NCBI RefSeq assembly: GCF_001006805.1
Contig: NZ_LN811352.1
Span: 3,258-61,150, forward strand
From: Microvirga massiliensis
GTDB taxonomy: Bacteria > Pseudomonadota > Alphaproteobacteria > Rhizobiales > Beijerinckiaceae
Direction of reading: 5' to 3'
Length of the DNA stretch: 57,893 nt
Position 1 is the stretch's first letter, and every line of letters begins with the position of its first letter. Shown here piece by piece: positions 31,351 through 37,954 of the stretch. Both the position numbers and the translations under genes were made by a program. A model generated the notes under the pieces. The model searched no databases. It was not told where the DNA came from and was given only the letters and a program-made list of their open reading frames with translations.

Positions 31351-31575
31351 ATGCCGAAAGTCACCATCATCCGCGAGGTTGCGCACAACGATACGGCCGG
31401 AACCGTCTTCCTCGGCCGTCTCGAAGGCGATCTCGTGATTGCCGTTCAGTCACCGCAATCAACCGAAGCTTGGATCGCGTTCGAGATCCCGCGCGAACAC
31501 GCGCAGGCAGTTGATCGATACTGCGCGTGCTTCGCTGACGAGATCGGGACGCGCGATCGATCGAGAGCGCACTGA
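31351..31575 (+). CDS. Small protein of unknown function
   Basis: 74 residues, MPKVTIIREVAHNDTAGTVF onward, alternating beta-type segments and an acidic C-terminal half with two Cys (YCACF). The ATG follows CGGAG by seven bases. I do not recognise the family. Confidence 0.55.
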   Translation: MPKVTIIREVAHNDTAGTVFLGRLEGDLVIAVQSPQSTEAWIAFEIPREHAQAVDRYCACFADEIGTRDRSRAH

Positions 31576-31603
31576 GCCTCGCGCACGCGCACGTGAGGGC
31601 CGA

Positions 31604-31813
31604 TCAGAACATCACGCTCCGCGGATCCTCGCGCCACCGTGCGAGCAATTCCGGACTATCGCGGAGCAGATCCTCCATGGTGAGCGGAGATCCTCGCTCG
31701 ATCGCCTCACACCAGAGAGCAACACGCGCCTCCGTAGTCGCCGGGCCGGGGATCAACGGCGGCGGCTCTCCGAAAGCGTCCCGATAGGCTTGGAAGGCCT
31801 CGGCTTCGGTCAT
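31604..31813 (-). CDS. Small protein of unknown function, second gene of the repressor operon
   Basis: 69 residues (MTEAEAFQAYRDAFGEPPPL onward), acidic and helical. Its ATG overlaps the stop of the XRE gene (ATGA at 31810-31813), so it is translated with the repressor and may be its partner, for example an anti-repressor or a regulator of its activity. No family recognised. Confidence 0.6.
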   Translation of the reverse strand: MTEAEAFQAYRDAFGEPPPLIPGPATTEARVALWCEAIERGSPLTMEDLLRDSPELLARWREDPRSVMF

Positions 31814-32043
31814 GCCGCACGCTTGAGCTGCACGCCGGGGCCGCCCTCGGCGAGGAAGACGATCCCGGCGCGCTCAAGGGCGGCCGTGAGCTTGTCGCGC
31901 GTGTCTGCATAGCCTCCGAGATCGCCGTCGGCTGTCTCAAGCCGTGCGATCGTTGGCTTCGAGACGCCTGACGCATCGGCGAGATCTTGCTGCGACCAAT
32001 CGAGAAGGGCGCGGGCGGCTTTGAGCTGGCGGACGGAGATCAT
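31810..32043 (-). CDS. XRE family repressor-like regulator
   Basis: A 77-residue Cro/CI-type HTH protein: LKAARALLDWSQQDLADASG followed by VSKPTIARLE is the canonical helix-turn-helix. It faces the plus-strand gene pair at 32122 across an 80-bp region with a 25-bp palindrome overlapping that promoter. It is the likely master switch of the element. Confidence 0.85.
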   Translation of the reverse strand: MISVRQLKAARALLDWSQQDLADASGVSKPTIARLETADGDLGGYADTRDKLTAALERAGIVFLAEGGPGVQLKRAA

Positions 32044-32064
32044 CGCAACCTGATACTTTTTGTA

Positions 32065-32093
32065 TTGACTTCGGGCCGGGCTAACTTGATATG
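32065..32093 (+). promoter_or_regulatory. Candidate sigma-70 promoter for the 32122 operon
   Basis: TTGACT at 32065-32070 as -35, 17-bp spacer, GATATG at 32088-32093 as a weak -10 lying inside the palindromic operator. Confidence 0.4.
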
Positions 32094-32107
32094 CAAAATA
32101 TCAAGTT
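32083..32107. promoter_or_regulatory. Palindromic operator for the XRE repressor
   Basis: Perfect 10-bp arms AACTTGATAT and ATATCAAGTT with a five-base spacer. A weaker match (TGATAC, five T, GTATTG) lies at 32051-32067, nearer the repressor start. The main palindrome covers the -10 region of the plus-strand operon, as expected for repression. Confidence 0.7.
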
Positions 32108-32121
32108 TGGATCAAGGCGCA

Positions 32122-32418
32122 ATGTCCCTCCACCTACATGCACCCGATTTCCTCGACACCGCTACTCTCGGCACACAGCTCGCGCCCCTGCTCCCGGCAG
32201 ATCCGGCCGTGTGGTTCGATGCGGCTCTCTCGCATGGCGTTCGAGCCGGTCTCGTGGCTGACGGGCTCTACATCAACGGTGCTGATGCATCGCCCGCGGC
32301 CGTCGAGTTTCTCGTCGCGTGGCTCGGCGCCACCGTCGGCGGGAAGACCGCCTTGAAGGCGTTCTTGCGGGCTCGCGAGATCGGGCCGATCCTGCCTCTT
32401 CACGAGAGGCGGCAATGA
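32122..32418 (+). CDS. Protein of unknown function, first gene under the operator
   Basis: 98 residues: MSLHLHAPDFLDTATLGTQL onward, with a central GVRAGLVADGLYINGADASP and a basic C-terminal helix. The ATG at 32122 follows AAGG. Controlled directly by the palindromic operator, so it may be an early-expressed regulator of the element. Family not recognised. Confidence 0.6.
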   Translation: MSLHLHAPDFLDTATLGTQLAPLLPADPAVWFDAALSHGVRAGLVADGLYINGADASPAAVEFLVAWLGATVGGKTALKAFLRAREIGPILPLHERRQ

Positions 32419-32612
32419 ACGACGAGAAACGACAACCGACACCGGAGGAGATCGCCGAGCGTTTCGGCGGGCCGATGCAATCGTGGAGCGGTGGCGACGG
32501 CAAGGATCGCATCCGCGCGGCCATCGCGCGGGCAGATCAACACGAGGCCGAAGAGGAGCTTCGCAAAGCCGAGGCTCAGCTCCGGAGGCTGACCGGCGAG
32601 GATACGCAGTAA
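32415..32612 (+). CDS. Small charged helical protein of unknown function
   Basis: 65 residues; starts MNDEKRQPTPEEIAERFGGP and ends in a highly charged helix (EAEEELRKAEAQLRRLTGE). ATGA overlap with the preceding gene shows translational coupling. Confidence 0.55.
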   Translation: MNDEKRQPTPEEIAERFGGPMQSWSGGDGKDRIRAAIARADQHEAEEELRKAEAQLRRLTGEDTQ

Positions 32613-32640
32613 GCCTGATTGCTCCGACGAGATGCAACAA

Positions 32641-32662
32641 GGCCGCCTCATAGGCGGCCTTT
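32641..32662 (+). terminator. Intrinsic terminator after the 32122 operon
   Basis: GGCCGCC (32641-32647) pairs with GGCGGCC (32653-32659), five-base loop, then TTT; it starts 28 bases after the stop codon. Confidence 0.6.
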
Positions 32663-32687
32663 CTCATTGGTTGAGCGCATGCCCGTT

Positions 32688-33032
32688 CTACGACGACGGG
32701 GAGAAGCTCGCATCCATCGTCGATGGTTTGCGGCAATTGACAAAGACCCGCTGAAGGCGATCGAGGGAGGGATCGAAGCGCACGTCATTCCTCGTCATCA
32801 GCTCGGAATACCAAACCTCGGCCGAGCTGCCTCTCGGGATCCGAAAGTTGCTCCCCAACTTGAACTTCGAGTTCACATAGACGGTGCATTCGCCGAGATC
32901 GAAAGCATTGGGATTGTTGATAACGATGCCTCGATTGCTCCCCCTCAACGTAACGTTAAGATCATCCGCCTTCGCGGTGATCGTGTTTGCAGCAACGACG
33001 AGCGTTGCGGATACCGCTAGAGTTTTCAGCAC
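32688..33032 (-). CDS. Small secreted protein of unknown function
   Basis: About 114 residues with a signal peptide (LKTLAVSATLVVAANTITAKA, cut before DDLNV). The mature part is rich in beta and Asn (RGSNRGIVINNPNAFDLGEC) and has two Cys likely to form a disulfide. I chose the GTG at 33032 because AGGGGG lies eight bases upstream; a TTG at 33062 is open but leaves ten polar residues ahead of the signal. A secreted cargo product is unusual for so small an element. Confidence 0.55.
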   Translation of the reverse strand: MLKTLAVSATLVVAANTITAKADDLNVTLRGSNRGIVINNPNAFDLGECTVYVNSKFKLGSNFRIPRGSSAEVWYSELMTRNDVRFDPSLDRLQRVFVNCRKPSTMDASFSPSS

Positions 33033-33124
33033 TTTCAGCCCCCTTTTGCTGTAGGCCGACAACCCTTGCGCAAAGCTTGGCTGTGATCAATTCGCCGTCC
33101 TGCGGCGTCCACAAACACCGATAG

Positions 33125-33150
33125 GCCGCCCTCGGGGCGGCTTTTCTTTT
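33125..33150 (+). terminator. Hairpin with T-rich tail before the zinc-finger genes
   Basis: GCCGCCC (33125-33131) pairs with GGGCGGC (33135-33141), three-base loop, then TTTTCTTTT. Confidence 0.6.
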
Positions 33151-33198
33151 GGCCTGCGAGCCAATCGCCCGGCTGCCTCTCGAACATCGCAAACGACC

Positions 33199-33390
33199 AT
33201 GAGCCGCAAGATCTGCGCGCACTGCGGCTGCACATTCACGCGCGCCGCATACCCAACCCTCACCGCCTTCGGCCGCGCTCGCTTCTGCACGCCGATCTGC
33301 GTCGAAGCCGCGAGCCCGCGGCCCCGCCCGACCGCCCATTCCGCCGATCACGGCACCCGACCCGAACCCATCGAGGGGGAACGACGATGA
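33199..33390 (+). CDS. Small zinc-ribbon protein
   Basis: 63 residues. CAHC near the N-terminus and a later FCTPIC give a likely four-Cys zinc site; the rest is Pro/Arg-rich. It resembles the N-terminal domain of the next protein (CEHC ... YCSKSC) and may be a partial duplicate. Its stop overlaps the next start (ATGA at 33387). Confidence 0.55.
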   Translation: MSRKICAHCGCTFTRAAYPTLTAFGRARFCTPICVEAASPRPRPTAHSADHGTRPEPIEGERR

Positions 33391-34175
33391 GCGACACGAA
33401 GAAGACGTGTGAGCACTGCGCTTGCCCATTTGAGCGCGGTAAGCGCCCGGCGAGCAAATGGAGGCGCGTCCGGTATTGCTCGAAATCATGCTCGGCGCAG
33501 GCGAGGGCGCCTCGCGTCGTGGTGAAGAGGCCAGCGTGGGAGCGCTTCGAGGAGCTATTCATCCCCGAGCCGAACTCCGGCTGTTGGCTATGGGTCGGAG
33601 GCGTCGATCACCACGGCTACGGCCTGTTCTGGAACGGAGAGCGTTCCATCGGCGCGCATCGCTTCGCCTCCGAGTATTTCCGAGGGCCGATACCGGACGG
33701 CCTCAACGTGCTGCATCACTGCGACACTCCGGCATGCTGCAACCCGGTCCATACCTACGTTGGCACGCAGGCACAGAATGTGCGGGACTGCGTCGAGAGA
33801 GGCCGCTCTGCGGTCGGATCACGGGCCGCTCGGGCGAAGGTTACGGAGAGCGAGGTTGCGATCGCTCGGGCCCTTCGGATGCACCCGTCAGAGTTCTCGC
33901 GGCGCTTCGGATTGAGCGTCTCGGCCGCCCGGCAAGCGCTGCGCGGCGACACATGGCAGCACATTCCGATGCCAGATCGCAACTGGCGGCCGTCGTCCCC
34001 GGTGCCGGATAGGCATGCTCAAACTGAACTGCCCGCTCTAACCGCCATGAGGCGGAGGCCCGAGCCCGAGGAAAGTCGGAGAAATTCCCATAATCGACAG
34101 GCCGGAGAGGACGACGGAAGCCCCTACGGCAAGGATCGCCAACCACAGGACAACCGACAGCATGGTCGATCGTGA
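33387..34175 (+). CDS. HNH endonuclease with N-terminal zinc ribbon
   Basis: Up to 262 residues. A zinc ribbon occupies about 8-36 (CEHCAC and YCSKSC). The HNH core lies at about 65-150: GCWLWVGGVDHHGYGLFWNG, AHRFASEYFRGPIPDGLNVL, HHCDTPACCNPVHTYVGTQA, which is the phage HNH_3-like form with His-His and the C...CCNP.H metal site. After it, SRRFGLSVSAARQALRG looks like an HTH that could guide DNA binding. The last 60 residues are low complexity and may not be conserved. Phage HNH enzymes help DNA packaging or act as homing nucleases. Confidence 0.8.
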   Translation: MSDTKKTCEHCACPFERGKRPASKWRRVRYCSKSCSAQARAPRVVVKRPAWERFEELFIPEPNSGCWLWVGGVDHHGYGLFWNGERSIGAHRFASEYFRGPIPDGLNVLHHCDTPACCNPVHTYVGTQAQNVRDCVERGRSAVGSRAARAKVTESEVAIARALRMHPSEFSRRFGLSVSAARQALRGDTWQHIPMPDRNWRPSSPVPDRHAQTELPALTAMRRRPEPEESRRNSHNRQAGEDDGSPYGKDRQPQDNRQHGRS

Positions 34176-34261
34176 TCCGGGGTCGCGCCTAGCGGCCTTA
34201 CGGGGCACCTCAGACATCTCCGCGTGTTCTGCGCTTCTGTTCGGACTACCGGCTCAAAGCT

Positions 34262-34279
34262 ATACCACTAAAGTGGTAT
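34262..34279. promoter_or_regulatory. 18-bp palindrome in a gene-free gap
   Basis: ATACCACT and AGTGGTAT separated by AA, in the 240-bp gap between the HNH gene and the next small gene. Probably a protein-binding site; the protein is unknown. Confidence 0.4.
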
Positions 34280-34418
34280 TTCAACACCAGAAGCTAGGGG
34301 GGGCTCCCGTGTTTCGGGAAGGTCCGCTTCGGCACTCGGATCACACTCCGAATTGGACCCCGTTCTCGTCGGGATAGCGGGGAGTTGAACCAAGCTGCGG
34401 CCGAGCGATTTTACCGGC

Positions 34419-34607
34419 ATGCACCACACCACGATCACCCTCGACCTTGCCGGCGCCATCATCGCGGACCTAGACGTCGCCGAGGATCGGATCGATTGGC
34501 AGCTCTATGCGGTTGAGGGCTGGCACCCGGACCTCGGGCGCGTCGTGGTGATCGAGAGCAGCGCCCAAGCCGTGCTCGTGTCCGAGGTGCCTTTGCCCGA
34601 GATCTGA
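34419..34607 (+). CDS. Small protein of unknown function
   Basis: 62 residues, MHHTTITLDLAGAIIADLDV onward, acidic, predicted beta/alpha. No clear ribosome site; supported by codon use and neat spacing to the next gene. Not recognised. Confidence 0.4.
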   Translation: MHHTTITLDLAGAIIADLDVAEDRIDWQLYAVEGWHPDLGRVVVIESSAQAVLVSEVPLPEI

Positions 34608-34624
34608 GGGTTTGACGCTCCGAT

Positions 34625-34879
34625 ATGGCACCCCAAGGAAACCAGCCCAAGACTAGGCACCCTGCGGCCGCTGCCGAGTGCAGTTTCACCGAGATCGCAC
34701 TCTTCGAGCGCATCGCTGTGAACGACACCGATAGCCCTATCGATATCGGTTACCTCTCCAACCTCGTCCGGAAGGGCTTGGTCATTCACGAGCCGCCGAA
34801 TGCGCCATACGTCCCGGCCCCCGTTCTCATGCAATGGCGCCAGTGGCACGCCGAGAACGCGGAGCTTCCCGACATGTAA
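34625..34879 (+). CDS. Small protein of unknown function
   Basis: 84 residues; includes FTEIALFERIAVNDTDSPID and a winged-helix-like stretch (IGYLSNLVRKGLVIHEPPNA). It starts 17 bases after the preceding stop, so the two may form an operon. Family not recognised. Confidence 0.45.
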   Translation: MAPQGNQPKTRHPAAAAECSFTEIALFERIAVNDTDSPIDIGYLSNLVRKGLVIHEPPNAPYVPAPVLMQWRQWHAENAELPDM

Positions 34880-35001
34880 CCATCTTGCCTGAGCAGCGGC
34901 GCGAGCGTGGTGCACGTGCAGCGGGTTCTCGACCGGGCTGCATGAGAGGCGCAGCCCCTTAGCGCCTTACTGCAAGGAGATCGTCGAGCGCGATGCCGGC
35001 C

Positions 35002-35271
35002 TTACGCGCGGCCTCTGCGCGATGGCTCCGGCGGCGGGTTCACCCGGTGGACCTCCATTGAAACCCTGATGGTTAGCACCCGCTGGTGATGCTCGTTCCT
35101 CACCTCCATCGTGACATCCCGCGCTTCGCCCTTCGGCAACCGGTCGCGTCCGATCTCGGCGGCCGTGCAGGCGGCCTCGTATTCGGCGACGCCCAGATCG
35201 TCGAACTCCAACCCGTCTTCATCGGGAGTGAACCGCTCGCCCTCCCCGACGTCGAAATAAAAGCGAGGCAT
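35002..35271 (-). CDS. DUF6894 family protein
   Basis: 89 residues starting MPRFYFDVGEGERFTPDEDG, the hallmark of DUF6894, a small family abundant in Hyphomicrobiales, with DLGVAEYEAACTAAEIGRD and a C-terminal strand VLTIRVSMEV. Function unknown. Such genes occur mostly in host genomes, so it is probably picked-up cargo. Confidence 0.85.
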   Translation of the reverse strand: MPRFYFDVGEGERFTPDEDGLEFDDLGVAEYEAACTAAEIGRDRLPKGEARDVTMEVRNEHHQRVLTIRVSMEVHRVNPPPEPSRRGRA

Positions 35272-35392
35272 CGCGATCCCTGCCGAGCGTAGTGGCAGTC
35301 AATGCCTCAACTCGGGGGTTTTGTTCGCTGCGCATCGGCTGAGAGATGACCGGGTAGGGGTCCGCGAAGCCGCGCAGCGCACCCGCTCTGTC

Positions 35393-35507
35393 ACAAAACG
35401 GTATACCGCTGCGCTACATCAGAATGTTACAGAAAGAGACGTAACAAAACGGTTGCTTTGGGAATTTTGTTACACTATCAAATGAACCTCTAGACCGTTT
35501 TGTTACA
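35393..35507. promoter_or_regulatory. Repeat cluster upstream of the serine recombinase (possible res site/operator)
   Basis: Five copies of a TGTTAC(A) / (G)TAACAAAACGGT element in two orientations: 35393-35402, 35425-35431, 35441-35453, 35465-35474 and 35494-35506. The outer pair GTAACAAAACGGT (35441-35453) and ACCGTTTTGTTAC (35494-35506) is a perfect 13-bp inverted repeat. Several inverted half-sites within 115 bp just before a resolvase start are what res sites of Tn3-type systems look like; the last one ends three bases before the ribosome site, allowing autorepression. Confidence 0.6.
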
Positions 35508-35521
35508 TCGGAGCCTCGAAC

Positions 35522-36091
35522 ATGGCCCTCTACGGCTACGCCAGAGTGTCGACCATCGACCAAGACCTCACTATCCAACGCGAGGCCCTCAAGGCCGCCG
35601 GATGCACCGTCATCCGCGATGAGAAAGCCAGCGGCACGACTACGAAGGGGAGGACCGAACTCGCCATTCTTCTCGATTTCATCGGTAAAGGAGACGCACT
35701 CGTCGTCACGCGGATCGATCGCCTAGCCCGCTCGATCGCCGATCTTCAGGACATCGTGCGGACGCTCAAGGAGAAAGGCGCAACCCTCAAGGCGACCGAG
35801 CAGCCGATCGACACGAGCACTGCGGCGGGCAAGGCCTTCCTCGACATGCTCGGCGTATTCGCTGAGTTCGAGACCAATCTCCGGCGTGAGCGCCAACTCG
35901 AAGGTATCGCGAAAGCGAAAGAGGCCGGTGTCTACGCCGGGAAGGGACGGAAGCCTTCCGTCCCGGTCGAGAAGGTCCGCGAGTTGCACGCCGCCGGGCA
36001 GGGGCCGAGCGCAATCGCCAAAACTCTTGGCATCAGCCGAATGAGTGTGCATCGCGCCCTTAACGAGCGGACCGAGATCCCGTTAAGGTAG
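35522..36091 (+). CDS. Serine recombinase (resolvase/invertase)
   Basis: A 189-residue small serine recombinase. Catalytic Ser10 lies in YGYARVSTIDQD; RIDRLARS carries active-site Arg residues; the dimer helix EFETNLRRERQLEGIAKAKE is followed by a C-terminal HTH (PSAIAKTLGISRMSVHRALN). The ATG at 35522 has CGGAG upstream. It acts as a resolvase or invertase; the repeat cluster before it is the likely target. A role in resolving multimers of the circular element would complement rolling-circle replication. Confidence 0.93.
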   Translation: MALYGYARVSTIDQDLTIQREALKAAGCTVIRDEKASGTTTKGRTELAILLDFIGKGDALVVTRIDRLARSIADLQDIVRTLKEKGATLKATEQPIDTSTAAGKAFLDMLGVFAEFETNLRRERQLEGIAKAKEAGVYAGKGRKPSVPVEKVRELHAAGQGPSAIAKTLGISRMSVHRALNERTEIPLR

Positions 36092-36104
36092 AAGCTCCTC
36101 GGCA

Positions 36105-36140
36105 GCCCACAAAAACAAAAAAGCCGCCCTTTCGGGCGGC
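36105..36140 (-). terminator. Intrinsic terminator for the minus-strand phosphoribosyltransferase unit
   Basis: GCCGCCC (36123-36129) pairs with GGGCGGC (36134-36140) with a four-base loop; read on the minus strand it is followed by TTTTTTGTTTTTG. It lies between convergent genes and could stop both transcripts. Confidence 0.75.
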
Positions 36141-36159
36141 TCGGGTGTCCTAAAGGCCT

Positions 36160-36381
36160 CTAAGCACAGGCCTTCTTCCGCTGAGCTAAACGCGGGTCAA
36201 TTTTCACGCCCCGCTTTGCCCAAGCTTCCTTACCGCCTTCGTGATGCTCACGAAGTTGCTGCTTGAGTGAGGCGATCTCGGAGGCGTTGTAAAGGCGTGG
36301 ACCCGGATCTGTCTGTCGCGCCCTCTGCGCTCCATCGAACCAAGACACGACCTTCCGCGTCAGTGAGGCAGTAAGTGTCAT
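36160..36381 (-). CDS. Small ORF overlapping the 3' end of the phosphoribosyltransferase gene
   Basis: 73 residues, basic, with RLYNASEIASLKQQLREHHE and a Lys/Ala-rich end. Its first 134 bases overlap the end of the upstream gene in another frame and it stops 20 bases before the terminator, which is where a last operon gene should end. The long overlap leaves doubt. Confidence 0.4.
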   Translation of the reverse strand: MTLTASLTRKVVSWFDGAQRARQTDPGPRLYNASEIASLKQQLREHHEGGKEAWAKRGVKIDPRLAQRKKACA

Positions 36382-37138
36382 GGCCGATCATCCCCCTCCA
36401 CAAGCCGTTAAGCCCAGGCCCATACGCAGATTGAAGCACAGTAGCAGTCTGAGGCGCAATCGCAAACGTTTGGTGAACACCTTTGCCGTGAGCCAACGTC
36501 GTGACCGCGAGTATCGTTCCACCGTTTCGAACAATGTAACTTCGAAGGGCAGCTAGTGTCCCGCCGATCGTGCATACATCGTCGCATAGAATATAAGGAG
36601 TGCCCCTTCGCACCCTGCCGGTGAAAATCGGCTGCCAGATAAACCGCTGTTCACGCGACATGTCCGTGCGGCCGACCCGGCCTGCTTGCACTATTTCCGT
36701 ATCAACTTCAAGCCCCAAACGGGCCGCTAAGTAGTCGGCGAAGTCAAAAGGTAGAGCATTAGTTGGCCCGCGCCTCTGGACCTCGTATCCATCATGATCC
36801 GGATCAGCAAAACTTGGATGCGGATGCACGATTACAGGGTCGTCCTCTGCCTGCATTACTCGATAGAGAATATCTTCATAGACATCCTCTGAGATGCAGT
36901 TCTGAACGACGTTGCGGGATGCCTCTCGATTGAACCTGTGTTTAGCCTCTTGATATTGAAGTGCCCACGCCTGCCTAGCGCGCTTTGAGAAGACGAGCCC
37001 CCTCAACCGGTCAAGGGTCGAATGGACGAGAATGCGATCGTCGCCGAAGTGCCCCCAAGGCTCTCTTGGATGGTCGGCGAGACGCGTGAATGTAGTCGCC
37101 TCAGGTTCATTCAGCCTTGCTGCGTTAGAGGTATACAT
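36248..37138 (-). CDS. Phosphoribosyltransferase-domain protein
   Basis: A 296-residue protein. PYILCDDVCTIGGTLAALRS (from residue 181) is a PRPP-binding loop, with the acidic pair Asp186-Asp187; a hydrophobic strand precedes it and GGTILAVTTLAHGKG follows, as in type I PRTases. The first 110 residues (DRILVHSTLDRLRGLVFSKR) are not a known domain to me. It lacks the marks of Hpt, Apt, Upp or PyrE. Three 60-base lines here have 45-52% GC by my count, against 73% in one line of the tape-measure gene, so it has a different origin. Nucleotide-targeting cargo such as defence is possible but not shown. Confidence 0.75.
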   Translation of the reverse strand: MYTSNAARLNEPEATTFTRLADHPREPWGHFGDDRILVHSTLDRLRGLVFSKRARQAWALQYQEAKHRFNREASRNVVQNCISEDVYEDILYRVMQAEDDPVIVHPHPSFADPDHDGYEVQRRGPTNALPFDFADYLAARLGLEVDTEIVQAGRVGRTDMSREQRFIWQPIFTGRVRRGTPYILCDDVCTIGGTLAALRSYIVRNGGTILAVTTLAHGKGVHQTFAIAPQTATVLQSAYGPGLNGLWRGMIGHDTYCLTDAEGRVLVRWSAEGATDRSGSTPLQRLRDRLTQAATS

Positions 37139-37147
37139 ACTTTCAAC

Positions 37148-37164
37148 AACTGGTTGATCCAGTT
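37148..37164. promoter_or_regulatory. Palindrome upstream of the phosphoribosyltransferase
   Basis: AACTGG and CCAGTT with a five-base spacer, 10 bases upstream of the PRTase start codon; a possible operator for its minus-strand promoter. Confidence 0.4.
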
Positions 37165-37359
37165 ACCTCACTTTTGAAGGGGCAAATTTCCCCGCTCTGC
37201 GAATACCTCGCAGTTCCCAACCCAAAATCTACAAGTCGCCCCACGGTCCTTTCTTCGAACCGCATAAACGCAACACGCCCGAGTTACAGCCTCCCCATAC
37301 GTCAACACGTCATGCATAACGCAGCAACGAGGTTGCCGTGTCACTCGGACGCTTCACCT

Positions 37360-37527
37360 ATGGAGGGACTTGAACCGGCCTTGTTCGGCCGGCTGTCATC
37401 TCGGATCGGCGCGGGCACGCTATTCGCGTTGCAAGCCCTGCGTCAAGAACTAGCGTCGGTCGAGGAAAGCATGCCTGAAGGCTTCACCACCTTCGAGACC
37501 GGCGAGTTTACAGTCTACCTCGACTAG
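37360..37527 (+). CDS. Possible small protein
   Basis: 55 residues from MEGLEPALFGRLSSRIGAGT to FETGEFTVYLD; the frame is open further upstream, to 37174, but that part looks non-coding. No clear ribosome site. The amino-acid make-up and the acidic end are plausible for a real protein; family not recognised. Confidence 0.3.
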   Translation: MEGLEPALFGRLSSRIGAGTLFALQALRQELASVEESMPEGFTTFETGEFTVYLD

Positions 37528-37621
37528 CCGCTCTAGACCTGTGGACAGGGGTGGCGGAAAAGATATCCCGCCGATGTTCCGCGTGATGAATGCCGTGCCG
37601 ACCAAAACGCGAGGCACGCTC

Positions 37622-37954
37622 ATGCAGAAGCCGTCAAGGCTGCTCACCATTCCCGAAACCGCGGAGATCCTCGGCATGTCCGTCAAGACGGTTACCGGGC
37701 ACATTAACGCGGGACGCCTACCGTCGATTGCGGTCGGTAACGGGCAGATGAGGTCGCGGCGACGCATTCATCCGGACGATCTTCAAAAATTCTTCGATGC
37801 ACAGAGGAGGATCGAGTGTCAGTCTACAAGCCCAAGAACTCGCCGTTTTGGCACTATGACTTTCAGGTCAGACGCCAACGGTTTCACGGATCTACTGGAA
37901 AGACAGAAAAACGAGCGGCAGAGGCCGTCGAGCGGGCCGAGAAGGAGCGTGTAA
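37622..37954 (+). CDS. Excisionase-like HTH protein
   Basis: Up to 110 residues. The first 70 form a MerR/Xis-type HTH (LLTIPETAEILGMSVKTVTG, HINAGRLPSIAVGN, RRRIHPDDLQKFF). The remaining 40 overlap the integrase gene in another frame and look random, so the conserved part ends about where integrase begins. Position directly before the integrase makes it the probable directionality factor. Confidence 0.7.
   Translation: MQKPSRLLTIPETAEILGMSVKTVTGHINAGRLPSIAVGNGQMRSRRRIHPDDLQKFFDAQRRIECQSTSPRTRRFGTMTFRSDANGFTDLLERQKNERQRPSSGPRRSV

Noticed and set aside
32679..33020. Plus-strand ORF after the 32641 terminator
   Set aside because: It is antisense to the secreted-protein gene, which has a signal peptide and a better ribosome site.
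34176..34418. tRNA-like sequence around the 34262 palindrome
   Set aside because: A GGTTCAA-like stretch occurs on the minus strand but the T-stem and acceptor do not pair.
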